Below, one piece after another: positions 35,660 to 44,468 of a stretch of DNA of 64,000 nucleotides. The notes under the pieces were generated by a model that was not told where the DNA came from, did no database searches, and saw only the letters and a list, made by a program, of their open reading frames with translations. Within the stretch, counting starts at the first letter, position 1. Each line of letters starts with the position of its first letter. Source of the stretch: Clostridium facile (lineage in GTDB: Bacteria; Bacillota; Clostridia; Oscillospirales; Ruminococcaceae); the NCBI RefSeq assembly GCF_014297275.1, contig NZ_JACOQK010000001.1:2666001-2730000 (forward strand). The letters are read 5' to 3'. The position numbers and the translations under genes were made by a program.

Positions 35660-38600
35660 TTATTTTCTCTTACGGACAATCAGTATTACCGTACCTGCTA
35701 TTGCTAGCATTGCTGCACCTACGATTGGAGTAAAATCTCCAGTTTTTGCTGCGTTTGCTTTTGTTGTCGTTGATGTTTGGCCTGTTTGTGTAACATTGTT
35801 GTTTGTAGTTGGTGTTTCATTTACTTCCCCATCAACTGTTACCAGTCCATCCATTGCGGATTGTACTTTTGCTACTGCCGTGTTTACTTCATCCTGGGTG
35901 GCGTTATCATCTACCAATACATCTTGTGCTTCCTTTACTGCTTCTGTCAATGCTGCGTAGCTTTCCATTGTGTATGAGGTGGCATCTTTTTCGTTTGCTT
36001 CCACTATTACAGCTTCTAGTATGGATTTATCTGCTTTGAAACGTAAATCTAACATTGCGTTTAACAAGTTTGTTTCTGCTGCTTCAATTTCTGTCTGCAT
36101 GGCATTGTCTTTATCCGCAATCAACCTCTGTGCTGCTGCCAGTGCTTCTTTGAATTTTGCCTGACCAGCTTCGATATAGTTGTTTAAGTCATAGCTTTCT
36201 GCCAATGCTACCAGTTGTTCAAGTGAGTGGATATCCCCTTTTACAAAGCCCAGTTTATGGATTTCGTTCAGCAAAGTTTGCCATGCTTCATCTACGGCTA
36301 TTTGATTAGCATTGCTATCTGATGCTACTGCTTTTGCGTTGTTTAATGCTTCGGTAAAGGATGTTTGTACATCTGCGATTACGTTATCAAACTCATCGCT
36401 GTTTGCTGCATTATCCGCATAATCAATCACTTTATTTAAGATGGATTTATCCGCGGTTTCAGAAACCATAACATCTTCATAAGGAAGCAATGAAACAACA
36501 CCGTCTACACCCATCATACCATAATCCTGATTTTCACGGCTATTCACTTTACCACTTCTGGTTTGTGGAGTAATTGAGTTAATATAATTAATAAAAGTAG
36601 AAGAAACTTTTATAGAGATAGTGTTTTCTCCCTGTTGTAAATATGCTCCAATATCTACATTGGTATCTATCTGATTTGCAGCCTGTAGGGTATGTCCATT
36701 CACTGTAATCTGGTAAACATCTGAAATATCCCCTAATTGAATGGTAGCGCCTTTTTGCTGGTTCCAGCTATCAAGCTGGAAGGTTGTGGTATAAGTGCCA
36801 ATGCCAGATACATCTTCGAATCCTTGGATTTCTCTCCATGGAACTAATTTATCCAACTGGATTGGTTCCAATTTTGTCTTTTTAATAGTGGTTAGCAAGG
36901 TTGGGTCATCTGGTTTTGTCCAGCTTTCAATCGATAATGTCCAGTTATCCAATGTGATTGGAGTTAGTTCATCGTTTACAGAAATTTGTTTTGTAGTTCC
37001 ATCCTGCAATGTAATTTGATAATTACCTGGCTCAGAAATTCGTGCAACCAACTGGTTTTGGCTGTTATACCGTAATTCTGTATCTGATGCAACTGCATGG
37101 GAAGAAGGTGTGGTTTCATTCCAGCCATCCTGTGCTATGGCAAGTAAAGCAGTTTCTTTGGCATCGAAAGAAAGGGAGACTGTAGTAGTTCCATCCTTGA
37201 TTTGATATTGGGCAATAGGAGTAATTTCCCCTGTCCATGCGTCCAATAAATATGGAATGCCTTCGCTATCCAATGTGATTGTGGTTACTGTTTGTTTATC
37301 TCCTTGATTATAGAAATAATAGTAGTCTGCATTGGTATCCTGCCTATGCTGACTCAACAAAGAGGATGGTTGGGCATAAGAAGTGTCTGGGGTAATATCA
37401 ATCTGCTGTAGTAGTGCAGGAAGGTCACGCTCTGTAGTAACCTGATATACATTCTCAAACGAAATGATTTGTTCTACAATTTTGGTAATATCTTCATCAG
37501 ATTCGGTGAAAAACTTAGCTGTAGAAGGTAGCTCCCCTACAAATACAATTGGCAGCCCTGCTTTTGCGTATTCCAACAATTGATTTGCAGCATCCAAAGA
37601 GAGGTCTAACGGAACTAAATTTTGCATTTCATCTGGATGCTGTTGATTGCCTTTGTGATTTTCGTGGTTGACAACCAGCGCTTTATAGGCTGGGCCATCT
37701 GCATCCAATACTGGTTTACCATTTTGCATGGAAACTTTTGCAGAATCCAAATCCATTAAAGCTGGGCTGATAAAATCGTAAGAATAGCCGTATTGTTCCA
37801 AGTTGGATACAAACAATGGCTGGTACATCTGGCTTTCAAAATAGGTATTGCGGAAGAATGCAACATCCACTTTAGCTTCCCCTTGGCGCATGACATATTG
37901 GTTGCGGGCAACATAATCCATAGAGTCACCCATCATATCCCACTGTACCTGACGCTCTCCCCAAGAGTTTGCATAGGAGGTAAGCCCAAAACCTTCGTAT
38001 CCTGGCCAGCTAATACCTGGCACATATCCGTTTTCATTTCCTGATCCATGATATTCCCCACTATAAGAGGAACCATGCAATACCATTTGATTGATACCGC
38101 TTGCAAAGGAAATATTGATTTGGTCAGTTAAGTCGGTCAGTTTTTGAGCATAGTTTCCGTTTCCTTCTACCCCAACTTCAGTGGATAAAATCTTTTTATC
38201 CCCCATATGAACAGTACCGGAGAATAGGCGATATCCATCTGGCTGATCAGTATAATACATGGATTCTGTTTCTGGGATTCCAGTAGCAAGGTTTGCGGCA
38301 GTCATATCCACAGATAAACCGTAGTTTTGAACCCTTGCATTCCATCCATGTTGTTCACACCACTGTTGGATTGGATTGAGGTACCGTTCTACAAACAATT
38401 CAGTTAAGGTTTGATAATAGTCATTCCGGATTTTCACAGATGTGCCATCTGCTGTTTGAAAAGCGCCATCTTCCCCATACGCTCCACCAATCAAATCCAC
38501 AAAATTGGAAAGCCCAGTAGGGGCAGGTAAATAGGCTAAATAAGGGGTAACATCATAGCCTCTTCTGGTTTGGAATTCTTCTAGGAAATCATCGCTCCAC

Positions 38601-39556
38601 AACACGCCATAGTTTCCATATCCTAAAGCAGCCATGTATCCATCCCCAAATTGATATTCATAAGAGTCAATAAACATAGCGTTGATGTGCTCTGCATATG
38701 GTAGCCAGGAAGGCACAACGGTTTCTTCGTAATAACGGAGCAGCTCATTTACAGCAGCGGTACTAATTGGATTTATAGAAGCATATTTTCCATTGGTTTG
38801 GCCTGTTGGGGATTGATAACATGCTACCAGTACCCATTTTCCCTCAGTATCAGCAGGGGTAGTCCAAGTGATGGTGTTATTCTGTCGGTCTACTACTCCT
38901 TCTGTATCCGTTAGCCAATAAGAACCCTCTTGATAAACGTAGGTTGGTGATGGAGAATTTCCCAGCATACCAGGATGGCTGATATATTCCGTTTCCTCAT
39001 CCACTGGATAAGCATTGACGGATAATAATTTTGTATTTTCTTTGGTGTTTAAGGTAAGTTGTGCGGTTTCCCCAGCGGACACAATGATTTTATCATAGCT
39101 GAGTTGTTGCGATACCAGTTCGTTTTGGTCAGAAGTAATGGAATTGATGCAGGAAGTACCGGACCCCAAAGGCTGGGTAATATCCAATTGAAATCCAGGA
39201 TAGTTTTCATCAATATATTGTAGAGCTTGTTCGATTACATGAATATACGCTTCAGAGTTCCAACCAGCTTCTTCTACAACTTCTTTACAAAGGATTTCTG
39301 CCCCACCAAATCCTTGTTTAACAAATTCATCGATTTCATGTTTTACTTGTTCGATGTCGACAGCTCCACTTGGAAACCACCATCTGATTTTTGGCTTGTT
39401 TTCAAAAGATGGGTTTGCAAACTGTTCCGCAAAGGTATTACCTGAAGAGTCAGGTGCTGCGCTGACATAGTTGCTAAATCCAAAACCGGTTGCTGTGACA
39501 GTAGCAGCCATACAGATAGCAGCCAACTTATAGCTGTACTTTTTAATAGATTTCAT
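35660..39556 (-). CDS. Secreted GH106-type alpha-L-rhamnosidase with FIVAR-like repeats and anchoring tail
   Basis: 1298 residues. A signal peptide spans residues 1 to about 34 (KKYSYK, hydrophobic core, VSAA). The catalytic region begins with ENKPKIRWWFPSGAVD and GFGGAEI, the hallmark of glycoside hydrolase family 106, and contains FIDSYE and STEVGVEG acidic motifs. Beta-sandwich domains follow to about residue 1030. FIVAR-like helical repeats span about 1036-1250. A Thr/Asn-rich linker, KTGD, a membrane helix and RKRK end the protein. GH106 enzymes remove alpha-L-rhamnose, for example from rhamnogalacturonan side chains. AGGAGA precedes the ATG. The tail module is paralogous to that of the esterase at the left edge. 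An AraC-type regulator is divergent from it. Confidence 0.9.
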   Translation of the reverse strand: MKSIKKYSYKLAAICMAATVTATGFGFSNYVSAAPDSSGNTFAEQFANPSFENKPKIRWWFPSGAVDIEQVKHEIDEFVKQGFGGAEILCKEVVEEAGWNSEAYIHVIEQALQYIDENYPGFQLDITQPLGSGTSCINSITSDQNELVSQQLSYDKIIVSAGETAQLTLNTKENTKLLSVNAYPVDEETEYISHPGMLGNSPSPTYVYQEGSYWLTDTEGVVDRQNNTITWTTPADTEGKWVLVACYQSPTGQTNGKYASINPISTAAVNELLRYYEETVVPSWLPYAEHINAMFIDSYEYQFGDGYMAALGYGNYGVLWSDDFLEEFQTRRGYDVTPYLAYLPAPTGLSNFVDLIGGAYGEDGAFQTADGTSVKIRNDYYQTLTELFVERYLNPIQQWCEQHGWNARVQNYGLSVDMTAANLATGIPETESMYYTDQPDGYRLFSGTVHMGDKKILSTEVGVEGNGNYAQKLTDLTDQINISFASGINQMVLHGSSYSGEYHGSGNENGYVPGISWPGYEGFGLTSYANSWGERQVQWDMMGDSMDYVARNQYVMRQGEAKVDVAFFRNTYFESQMYQPLFVSNLEQYGYSYDFISPALMDLDSAKVSMQNGKPVLDADGPAYKALVVNHENHKGNQQHPDEMQNLVPLDLSLDAANQLLEYAKAGLPIVFVGELPSTAKFFTESDEDITKIVEQIISFENVYQVTTERDLPALLQQIDITPDTSYAQPSSLLSQHRQDTNADYYYFYNQGDKQTVTTITLDSEGIPYLLDAWTGEITPIAQYQIKDGTTTVSLSFDAKETALLAIAQDGWNETTPSSHAVASDTELRYNSQNQLVARISEPGNYQITLQDGTTKQISVNDELTPITLDNWTLSIESWTKPDDPTLLTTIKKTKLEPIQLDKLVPWREIQGFEDVSGIGTYTTTFQLDSWNQQKGATIQLGDISDVYQITVNGHTLQAANQIDTNVDIGAYLQQGENTISIKVSSTFINYINSITPQTRSGKVNSRENQDYGMMGVDGVVSLLPYEDVMVSETADKSILNKVIDYADNAANSDEFDNVIADVQTSFTEALNNAKAVASDSNANQIAVDEAWQTLLNEIHKLGFVKGDIHSLEQLVALAESYDLNNYIEAGQAKFKEALAAAQRLIADKDNAMQTEIEAAETNLLNAMLDLRFKADKSILEAVIVEANEKDATSYTMESYAALTEAVKEAQDVLVDDNATQDEVNTAVAKVQSAMDGLVTVDGEVNETPTTNNNVTQTGQTSTTTKANAAKTGDFTPIVGAAMLAIAGTVILIVRKRK

Positions 39557-39590
39557 TTTTTGCTCTCTCCTTTTACTAAATTTTGATTAC

Positions 39591-39619
39591 ATTATAGTAA
39601 TATTTTATGATGATTTCTA
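39591..39619 (-). promoter_or_regulatory. Candidate activator-dependent promoter of the rhamnosidase
   Basis: On the minus strand, a perfect TATAAT (complement of 39591-39596) stands 17 bp from TAGAAA, a poor -35 element. This pattern is common where an activator such as an AraC protein is needed. Confidence 0.5.
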
Positions 39620-39676
39620 GGTAATGAAATGAAAACCAACCATAAAGCAATGTATCTAGTTACCAGGATGTTTCCA

Positions 39677-39705
39677 TTGACAGGACAAATTGGTTTTTCT
39701 ATAAT
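39677..39705 (+). promoter_or_regulatory. Consensus sigma-A promoter of the AraC-type regulator
   Basis: A perfect TTGACA (39677-39682), 17 bp, and a perfect TATAAT (39700-39705). It leaves a short leader of about 15 bases before the start at 39728. Confidence 0.9.
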
Positions 39706-39727
39706 AAGGATAAAAGGAGGAAAAATA

Positions 39728-40843
39728 ATGGAACAGATAGCTCAGATCGATCAAAAAATTGAGGAAATTATTAGCCGATTGTTTGAGAACCCCTCCCAGA
39801 ATAATCCTGTTTTTTCCCGTGAGTTCAATGGACGGATACAAGGAGGATTAAAATTTCCAAAACAGGTACAAGCCTCCGATGAGGAACCAAAAAAACAAAA
39901 TTATGTGGTTTTAACAGAAGGAAAAATTTTTGGGCAGGATGATATTGTAGTTTCAGTAGAGTGCAAGGCGTTGAATAAGAGGAACGACCAGTTTACTAGG
40001 GAAGCTTTATCCCAAATGGGAATGGAGTATCCTATCATTGATCGGGATAAAATCAAGCCATTAGTCCATAAACATGATTTTTTTGAGCTGTTTTATGTCT
40101 ATCATGGTGGATGTATTTCTACCATTGAAAACCAGGATGTTTCCTTTTTTGCGGGTGATATCTGCTTATATAACCGGAACGCTATCCACAGTATGTACGT
40201 CCCTCATGACCAAGACCTGGTATTTAATGTTTTAATCCGAAAAAATTTAATTGTTAAAACTTCCCATTCTATTATCCAAGGTTCCGATTTGTTTTCTCAG
40301 TTTTTTATTGATTCCTTACAAAAACCAACCACAAAAAATTATCTAACAATCCAGCAAATTCAAAAAACTACAATAGAGTTTTACCTGAAAAAAATGGTGA
40401 TTTGTTTTTTTTATGAGAACAATCAGGAGTATTTAAAGTCTTTATTGATCTGTTTATTATATGAGATTGAAAGACAGTATCGCCAGGAAATGATGGAGCA
40501 AAGCTTGGATCAAGAAAACAACATTACTATTGTAAAAATACTACAATATATAGAACAGCACTGCATGGACTTAACCCTGGAAACTTTGTCGGAACAGTTC
40601 CACTATACACCCCGAAATATGATTTACTACATCAAAAAATATACAAATAAAACTTTTTCCGAATTGATACGGGAAAGCAAAATCAAAAAAGCCTGCGAAC
40701 TGCTTACCAAAACAAACCTGACGCCAGAACAGATTACGGAACAGGTTGGATATAATGACCGGAGTTATCTGGACAAACTGTTCCATCAACAATTTGGTGT
40801 CAGTATGGTAAAATACAAGAAAAAATATAACCATTTATCATAG
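39728..40843 (+). CDS. AraC-family transcriptional regulator with cupin sensor
   Basis: 371 residues from the ATG at 39728 with AAGGAGG upstream; the promoter at 39677-39705 rules out the longer reading frame. The N-terminal sensor contains a cupin (HKHDFFELFYVYHGG at about 114-128). The C-terminal pair of helix-turn-helix motifs spans about 275-371, with LTLETLSEQFHYTPRNMIYYIKK and the second HTH ending in QFGVSMVKYKKK. It is divergent from the rhamnosidase, so it probably activates that gene in response to a sugar (inference). Confidence 0.93.
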   Translation: MEQIAQIDQKIEEIISRLFENPSQNNPVFSREFNGRIQGGLKFPKQVQASDEEPKKQNYVVLTEGKIFGQDDIVVSVECKALNKRNDQFTREALSQMGMEYPIIDRDKIKPLVHKHDFFELFYVYHGGCISTIENQDVSFFAGDICLYNRNAIHSMYVPHDQDLVFNVLIRKNLIVKTSHSIIQGSDLFSQFFIDSLQKPTTKNYLTIQQIQKTTIEFYLKKMVICFFYENNQEYLKSLLICLLYEIERQYRQEMMEQSLDQENNITIVKILQYIEQHCMDLTLETLSEQFHYTPRNMIYYIKKYTNKTFSELIRESKIKKACELLTKTNLTPEQITEQVGYNDRSYLDKLFHQQFGVSMVKYKKKYNHLS

Positions 40844-40856
40844 ATCATGGAAAAAG

Positions 40857-40888
40857 AAACAGGTGGACAGTACTTGTCCACCTGTTTT
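40857..40888 (+). terminator. Intrinsic terminator of the AraC-type gene
   Basis: A perfect 12-bp stem around a short loop (AACAGGTGGACA against TGTCCACCTGTT), ending in TTTT. Its A-rich left flank lets it work for the convergent minus-strand operon as well. Confidence 0.9.
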
Positions 40889-40903
40889 ATGAAAAATCCT
40901 CGG

Positions 40904-41116
40904 TTAATAATAGGATTCTTCATCCACTTCATCCCAGTTGGTTTCTTCTAAATCCTCTGGAGAGCAGCAGTCGCATCCACAACCACAATCGCAGCTATCC
41001 TGCTGTAATTGTTTTGGTTTATGATAAGATAGCCTTCCTGCTAAAAAGCCGATAATACCTCCAACCGCCAAACAAATGCCGCCAATGAGATACCACTCTT
41101 TTTTGATCATATCCAT
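40904..41116 (-). CDS. Cysteine-rich single-helix membrane microprotein
   Basis: 70 residues from the ATG at 41116, 4 bases after the mnmA stop, with AGGA formed by the stop region; a longer reading frame inside mnmA is unlikely. One membrane helix (about 8-26, WYLIGGICLAVGGIIGFLAG) is followed by a basic stretch. Then comes the cluster CDCGCGCDCC, with six Cys and two Asp in ten residues, and a very acidic tail. The Cys/Asp cluster could bind metal or persulfide. It is the last gene of cysK-mnmA, both sulfur enzymes. I know no family for it. Confidence 0.72.
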   Translation of the reverse strand: MDMIKKEWYLIGGICLAVGGIIGFLAGRLSYHKPKQLQQDSCDCGCGCDCCSPEDLEETNWDEVDEESYY

Positions 41117-41120
41117 TTTC

Positions 41121-42197
41121 CTATTCAATAATAACACCTCCTGCAATGACAGCTTCCCCTTGATAACAAACAGCGGATTGCCCTTTTGTGATTGCACGTT
41201 GGGGCTGGTCAAACTGTATGTTTGCATTGCCATTCTCCAATGGAATCAATGTTGCCGCCGCATAAGGGGCGCGGTTTCTGATTTTTACCATTACTTTTGT
41301 AGGGCTGGTAAGCGGTTCTGGCAAAAGGTAACAGATATCCGAGATCGTGAGCTGGTCATGATAAATTTCTTGGTCGTCCTTCAAACATACCGTATTGGAA
41401 GAAGGATCAATACTAGCTACATACATCGGTTTTCCAAATGCCATTCCAAGGCCTTTCCGCTGCCCCACTGTATAATACCAAATTCCTTTGTGCTGCCCTA
41501 ATGGATTCCCTTTACTGTCCACAAAATTGCCTTTTGGAGGAACTGTTCCTACATAACGTTCCAGGAACTTTCCATAGCCTTCTTTTGCGTCTATAAAGCA
41601 GATTTCCTGACTATCTTTTTTTCGGGAAACATGTTCAAATCCGAATTTTTCAGCAATTTCCCGTACCTGTGGTTTTGTATAATTCCCCAATGGGAACAGG
41701 ATATGGGGCAGGCGGTCATAAGGAATGTGATACAAAAAATAACTTTGGTCTTTTTCAGGATAAAAAGAGGTTTTTAACTGCCAAATCCCGGTTTTATCCT
41801 GGTCGATTCTGGCGTAATGACCAGTAGAAATAAAGTCAGCGCCTAATTCTTTTGCTTTCTCGTAAAATAATCCAAACTTGATTTTTTGGTTACATACAAT
41901 ACATGGGCTAGGGGTACGACCTGCTTGATATTCAGATACAAAATTTTCAATGACATCCCGTTTGAATTCTTCCCTCATATCAATTACATGATGGGGGATA
42001 CCCAAATGGTCGCATACTTTTCTGGCGTCTGCAATATCATCTTTTACCTTGTTCGCGAATAAATCCGGCCATTCGTCCTGGGGTTTCCATAATCGAAAGG
42101 TAACTCCCACAACATCATAGCCCTGCTCTAATAAGAGGCCGGCAGCGGCTGAGCTATCTACACCACCGCTCATTCCGATCATTACTTTTTGTTTCAA
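41121..42197 (-). CDS. mnmA: tRNA-specific 2-thiouridylase MnmA
   Basis: 358 residues from a TTG start with AAAGGAG 10 nt upstream. It thiolates the wobble uridine of tRNA-Lys, -Glu and -Gln. The PP-loop SGGVDSS is at residues 10-16. The two catalytic cysteines are in PCIVCNQKIKF and SQEICFI. Sulfur is normally relayed from a cysteine desulfurase, which is not present here; cysK lies just upstream instead, 23 bases away, in the same direction. Confidence 0.96.
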   Translation of the reverse strand: MKQKVMIGMSGGVDSSAAAGLLLEQGYDVVGVTFRLWKPQDEWPDLFANKVKDDIADARKVCDHLGIPHHVIDMREEFKRDVIENFVSEYQAGRTPSPCIVCNQKIKFGLFYEKAKELGADFISTGHYARIDQDKTGIWQLKTSFYPEKDQSYFLYHIPYDRLPHILFPLGNYTKPQVREIAEKFGFEHVSRKKDSQEICFIDAKEGYGKFLERYVGTVPPKGNFVDSKGNPLGQHKGIWYYTVGQRKGLGMAFGKPMYVASIDPSSNTVCLKDDQEIYHDQLTISDICYLLPEPLTSPTKVMVKIRNRAPYAAATLIPLENGNANIQFDQPQRAITKGQSAVCYQGEAVIAGGVIIE

Positions 42198-42220
42198 TAT
42201 TCTATGGCTCCTTTCCTAGT

Positions 42221-43153
42221 TTAATCAAACAGTCCTGGAGTAGAAAGGTAACGCTCTCCAGTATCTGGAAAGAATACCACAATGGTTTTTCCTTCTAATT
42301 CAGGTTTTTGTGCCAGCTGTGTTGCAGCAGCTAGAGCAGCCCCACTGGAAATACCAACTAAAATTCCTTGTGATTGTGCCAGTTCCCGTGTGGTTTGATA
42401 TGCCTGTTCTGTAGTGATGGTGATAATTTCATCAATGATGCCCGTGTTCATTACGGATGGGACAAATCCAGCTCCAATCCCCTGCAATTTATGGGGACCA
42501 GCTTTTCCGCCGGATAATACGGGGGAATCTGCTGGCTCGGTTGCCACAATTTTGATATTGGGCAGTTCCTGTTTTAAGATTTCTCCAACACCGGTGATCG
42601 TTCCACCTGTTCCTACACCAGCCACAAAGGCGTCGATTTTACCATCGGTATCCTGCAGGATTTCCTTTGCTGTTGTTTGGCGGTGGGCTTCTGGATTAAT
42701 TGGATTGTCAAATTGGGAAGGAATAAAAGAATTTGGGTTTTCTTTTGCCAGCTGGTTGGCTTTTTCGATTGCCCCTTTCATCCCTTTTGCGCCTTCTGTC
42801 AAAACCAGTTCCGCACCCAGTGCCTTTAATAAATTACGGCGTTCGATGCTCATGGTTTCTGGCATGGTTAAAATCAGGCGCAATCCTTTTTCAGCACAGA
42901 TAAACGCCAGTCCTACGCCAGTGTTTCCGCTGGTTGGCTCAATAATCAGGGTATCTTTTTGAATGAGGCCTTTTTTTTGCGCGTCATCAATCATATATTT
43001 CGCAACACGGTCTTTTGCGGAACCCAATGGATTAAAATATTCCAGTTTTGCAATAATTTCCGCTTTTAACTGATGCTTTTCGCAGTAATGTTGCAATCGC
43101 ACCATTGGCGTATTGCCAATTAAATCAGAAAGATGATTGTGAATATTCGCCAT
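42221..43153 (-). CDS. cysK: Cysteine synthase (O-acetylserine sulfhydrylase)
   Basis: 310 residues from the ATG at 43153 with GGAGG at 8 nt; an extension to 43198 is possible but lacks such a site. It is a PLP fold-type II enzyme that makes cysteine from O-acetylserine and sulfide. The PLP lysine is Lys47 in NPLGSAKDR. PTSGNTGVGLAF is the substrate loop and GTGGTITG binds the PLP phosphate. It is followed by mnmA, so cysteine formation and tRNA thiolation are co-expressed. Confidence 0.96.
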   Translation of the reverse strand: MANIHNHLSDLIGNTPMVRLQHYCEKHQLKAEIIAKLEYFNPLGSAKDRVAKYMIDDAQKKGLIQKDTLIIEPTSGNTGVGLAFICAEKGLRLILTMPETMSIERRNLLKALGAELVLTEGAKGMKGAIEKANQLAKENPNSFIPSQFDNPINPEAHRQTTAKEILQDTDGKIDAFVAGVGTGGTITGVGEILKQELPNIKIVATEPADSPVLSGGKAGPHKLQGIGAGFVPSVMNTGIIDEIITITTEQAYQTTRELAQSQGILVGISSGAALAAATQLAQKPELEGKTIVVFFPDTGERYLSTPGLFD

Positions 43154-43299
43154 AGGGAATTCCTCCAGTTTTAATAGGATTTCATTTGTTTCCATCATAG
43201 CATTGGCTTAGGGAAAAGTCAAGCAGAAAAGGTTTGAGTTTTCCAGCGTTTTGTGGTTTAATAAGAGTAAAGTATTTTATAAGATAAAGGAGCGTTGCT

Positions 43300-44466
43300 A
43301 TGCTGATCAAAAATGCTGTGCTTGAAACAGTCGAACATGGCAGGATTCCGCGTGGATTTCTTCAGATAGAATCAGGTAAAATTGTTGCGATGGGAAACAT
43401 GGAGGATTGTCCAAAACTAGATGGCTTGGATTATTCCGGCTATACCCTCTATCCAGGTTTTATTGATTGCCATTGCCATTTAGGTATGTGGGAGGACTCC
43501 CTGGGATTTGAAGGGGAGGATGGAAATGAGGATACCGACCCAATTACCCCTCAATTGGATGCGTTGGACGCTATTAACCCAATGGATAGCTGCTTTCAGG
43601 AGGCAGTATCTGCAGGGGTTACAACAGTAGTAACCGGCCCTGGTAGTGCCAACCCCATTGGAGGGCATTGGATTGCCTTGAAAACAGTGGGCCGCAGAGT
43701 AGATACTATGGTGGTAAAACGGAATATTGGAATGAAGTTTGCTTTGGGGGAAAACCCAAAAGCAACCTACAATGACAAAAATCAAACCCCTGTTACTCGT
43801 ATGGCGACAGCGGCGTTGATTCGGGAGCAGTTGCAGAAGGCAAAGCGGTATCAGATGGATTGCCAGCGGGCTTTAGAAGATGAGGAACTAGATCAACCAG
43901 AATATGACGCCAAATGCGAGGCACTGTTGCCAGTACTAGAACGAAAAGAAAAGGCGTTTTTTCATGCTCATCGGGCGGATGACATTTTTACTGCCATCCG
44001 TTTGATTCGGGAATATCAATTGGATGGTGTTTTAGTCCATGGTACGGATGGCCATTTAATTGCGGACTTGTTGGAAGAAGAACATCTTCCAGTGATTACA
44101 GGCCCGATGATAACTGACCGTTCTAAGCCAGAGCTGAGAAACCAGAAAATTCAAAATCCAGCCATTTTAGCAAAATATCAGATACCAACCGCCATATGTA
44201 CCGACCATCCAGAGGTTCCTATCCAATATCTTCCTTTGAGTTGTGGGATTGCCATAAAGGGAGGATTGTCCAGAGAAAAAGCATTGCAGGCAATTACCAT
44301 AGAACCCGCCCGAATTTGTGGACTGGAACAAAGATTGGGTTCTCTACAGGTAGGAAAAGACGCGGATATTGTGGTTTATCCAAACGATACAGATCCATTT
44401 TCGGTTTATTCTAGCCCATTTCAAGTGATGATTGATGGAAAGTTTGTTTATGAGGAGACGAAATAG
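43300..44466 (+). CDS. Amidohydrolase (imidazolonepropionase-like)
   Basis: 388 residues. PGFIDCHCHLG carries the HxH metal site, HAHRADD and VHGTDGH carry further ligands, and ICTDHPEVP carries the catalytic Asp. The small N-terminal beta domain is completed by KDADIVVYPNDTDPF at the C-terminus, where the metal-dependent hydrolase fold closes. The family cleaves cyclic amides or related bonds; the substrate is unknown, and no histidine-degradation genes are nearby. AAAGGAG precedes the ATG. The fumarase alpha gene follows by 2 bases. Confidence 0.88.
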   Translation: MLIKNAVLETVEHGRIPRGFLQIESGKIVAMGNMEDCPKLDGLDYSGYTLYPGFIDCHCHLGMWEDSLGFEGEDGNEDTDPITPQLDALDAINPMDSCFQEAVSAGVTTVVTGPGSANPIGGHWIALKTVGRRVDTMVVKRNIGMKFALGENPKATYNDKNQTPVTRMATAALIREQLQKAKRYQMDCQRALEDEELDQPEYDAKCEALLPVLERKEKAFFHAHRADDIFTAIRLIREYQLDGVLVHGTDGHLIADLLEEEHLPVITGPMITDRSKPELRNQKIQNPAILAKYQIPTAICTDHPEVPIQYLPLSCGIAIKGGLSREKALQAITIEPARICGLEQRLGSLQVGKDADIVVYPNDTDPFSVYSSPFQVMIDGKFVYEETK

Positions 44467-44468
44467 CA

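Noticed and set aside
39614..39663. Direct repeat CTAGGTAA/CTAGTTAC as the AraC binding site
   Set aside because: Only a partial match, and the 39-base spacing does not fit the usual 21-base phasing; not strong enough to list as an operator.
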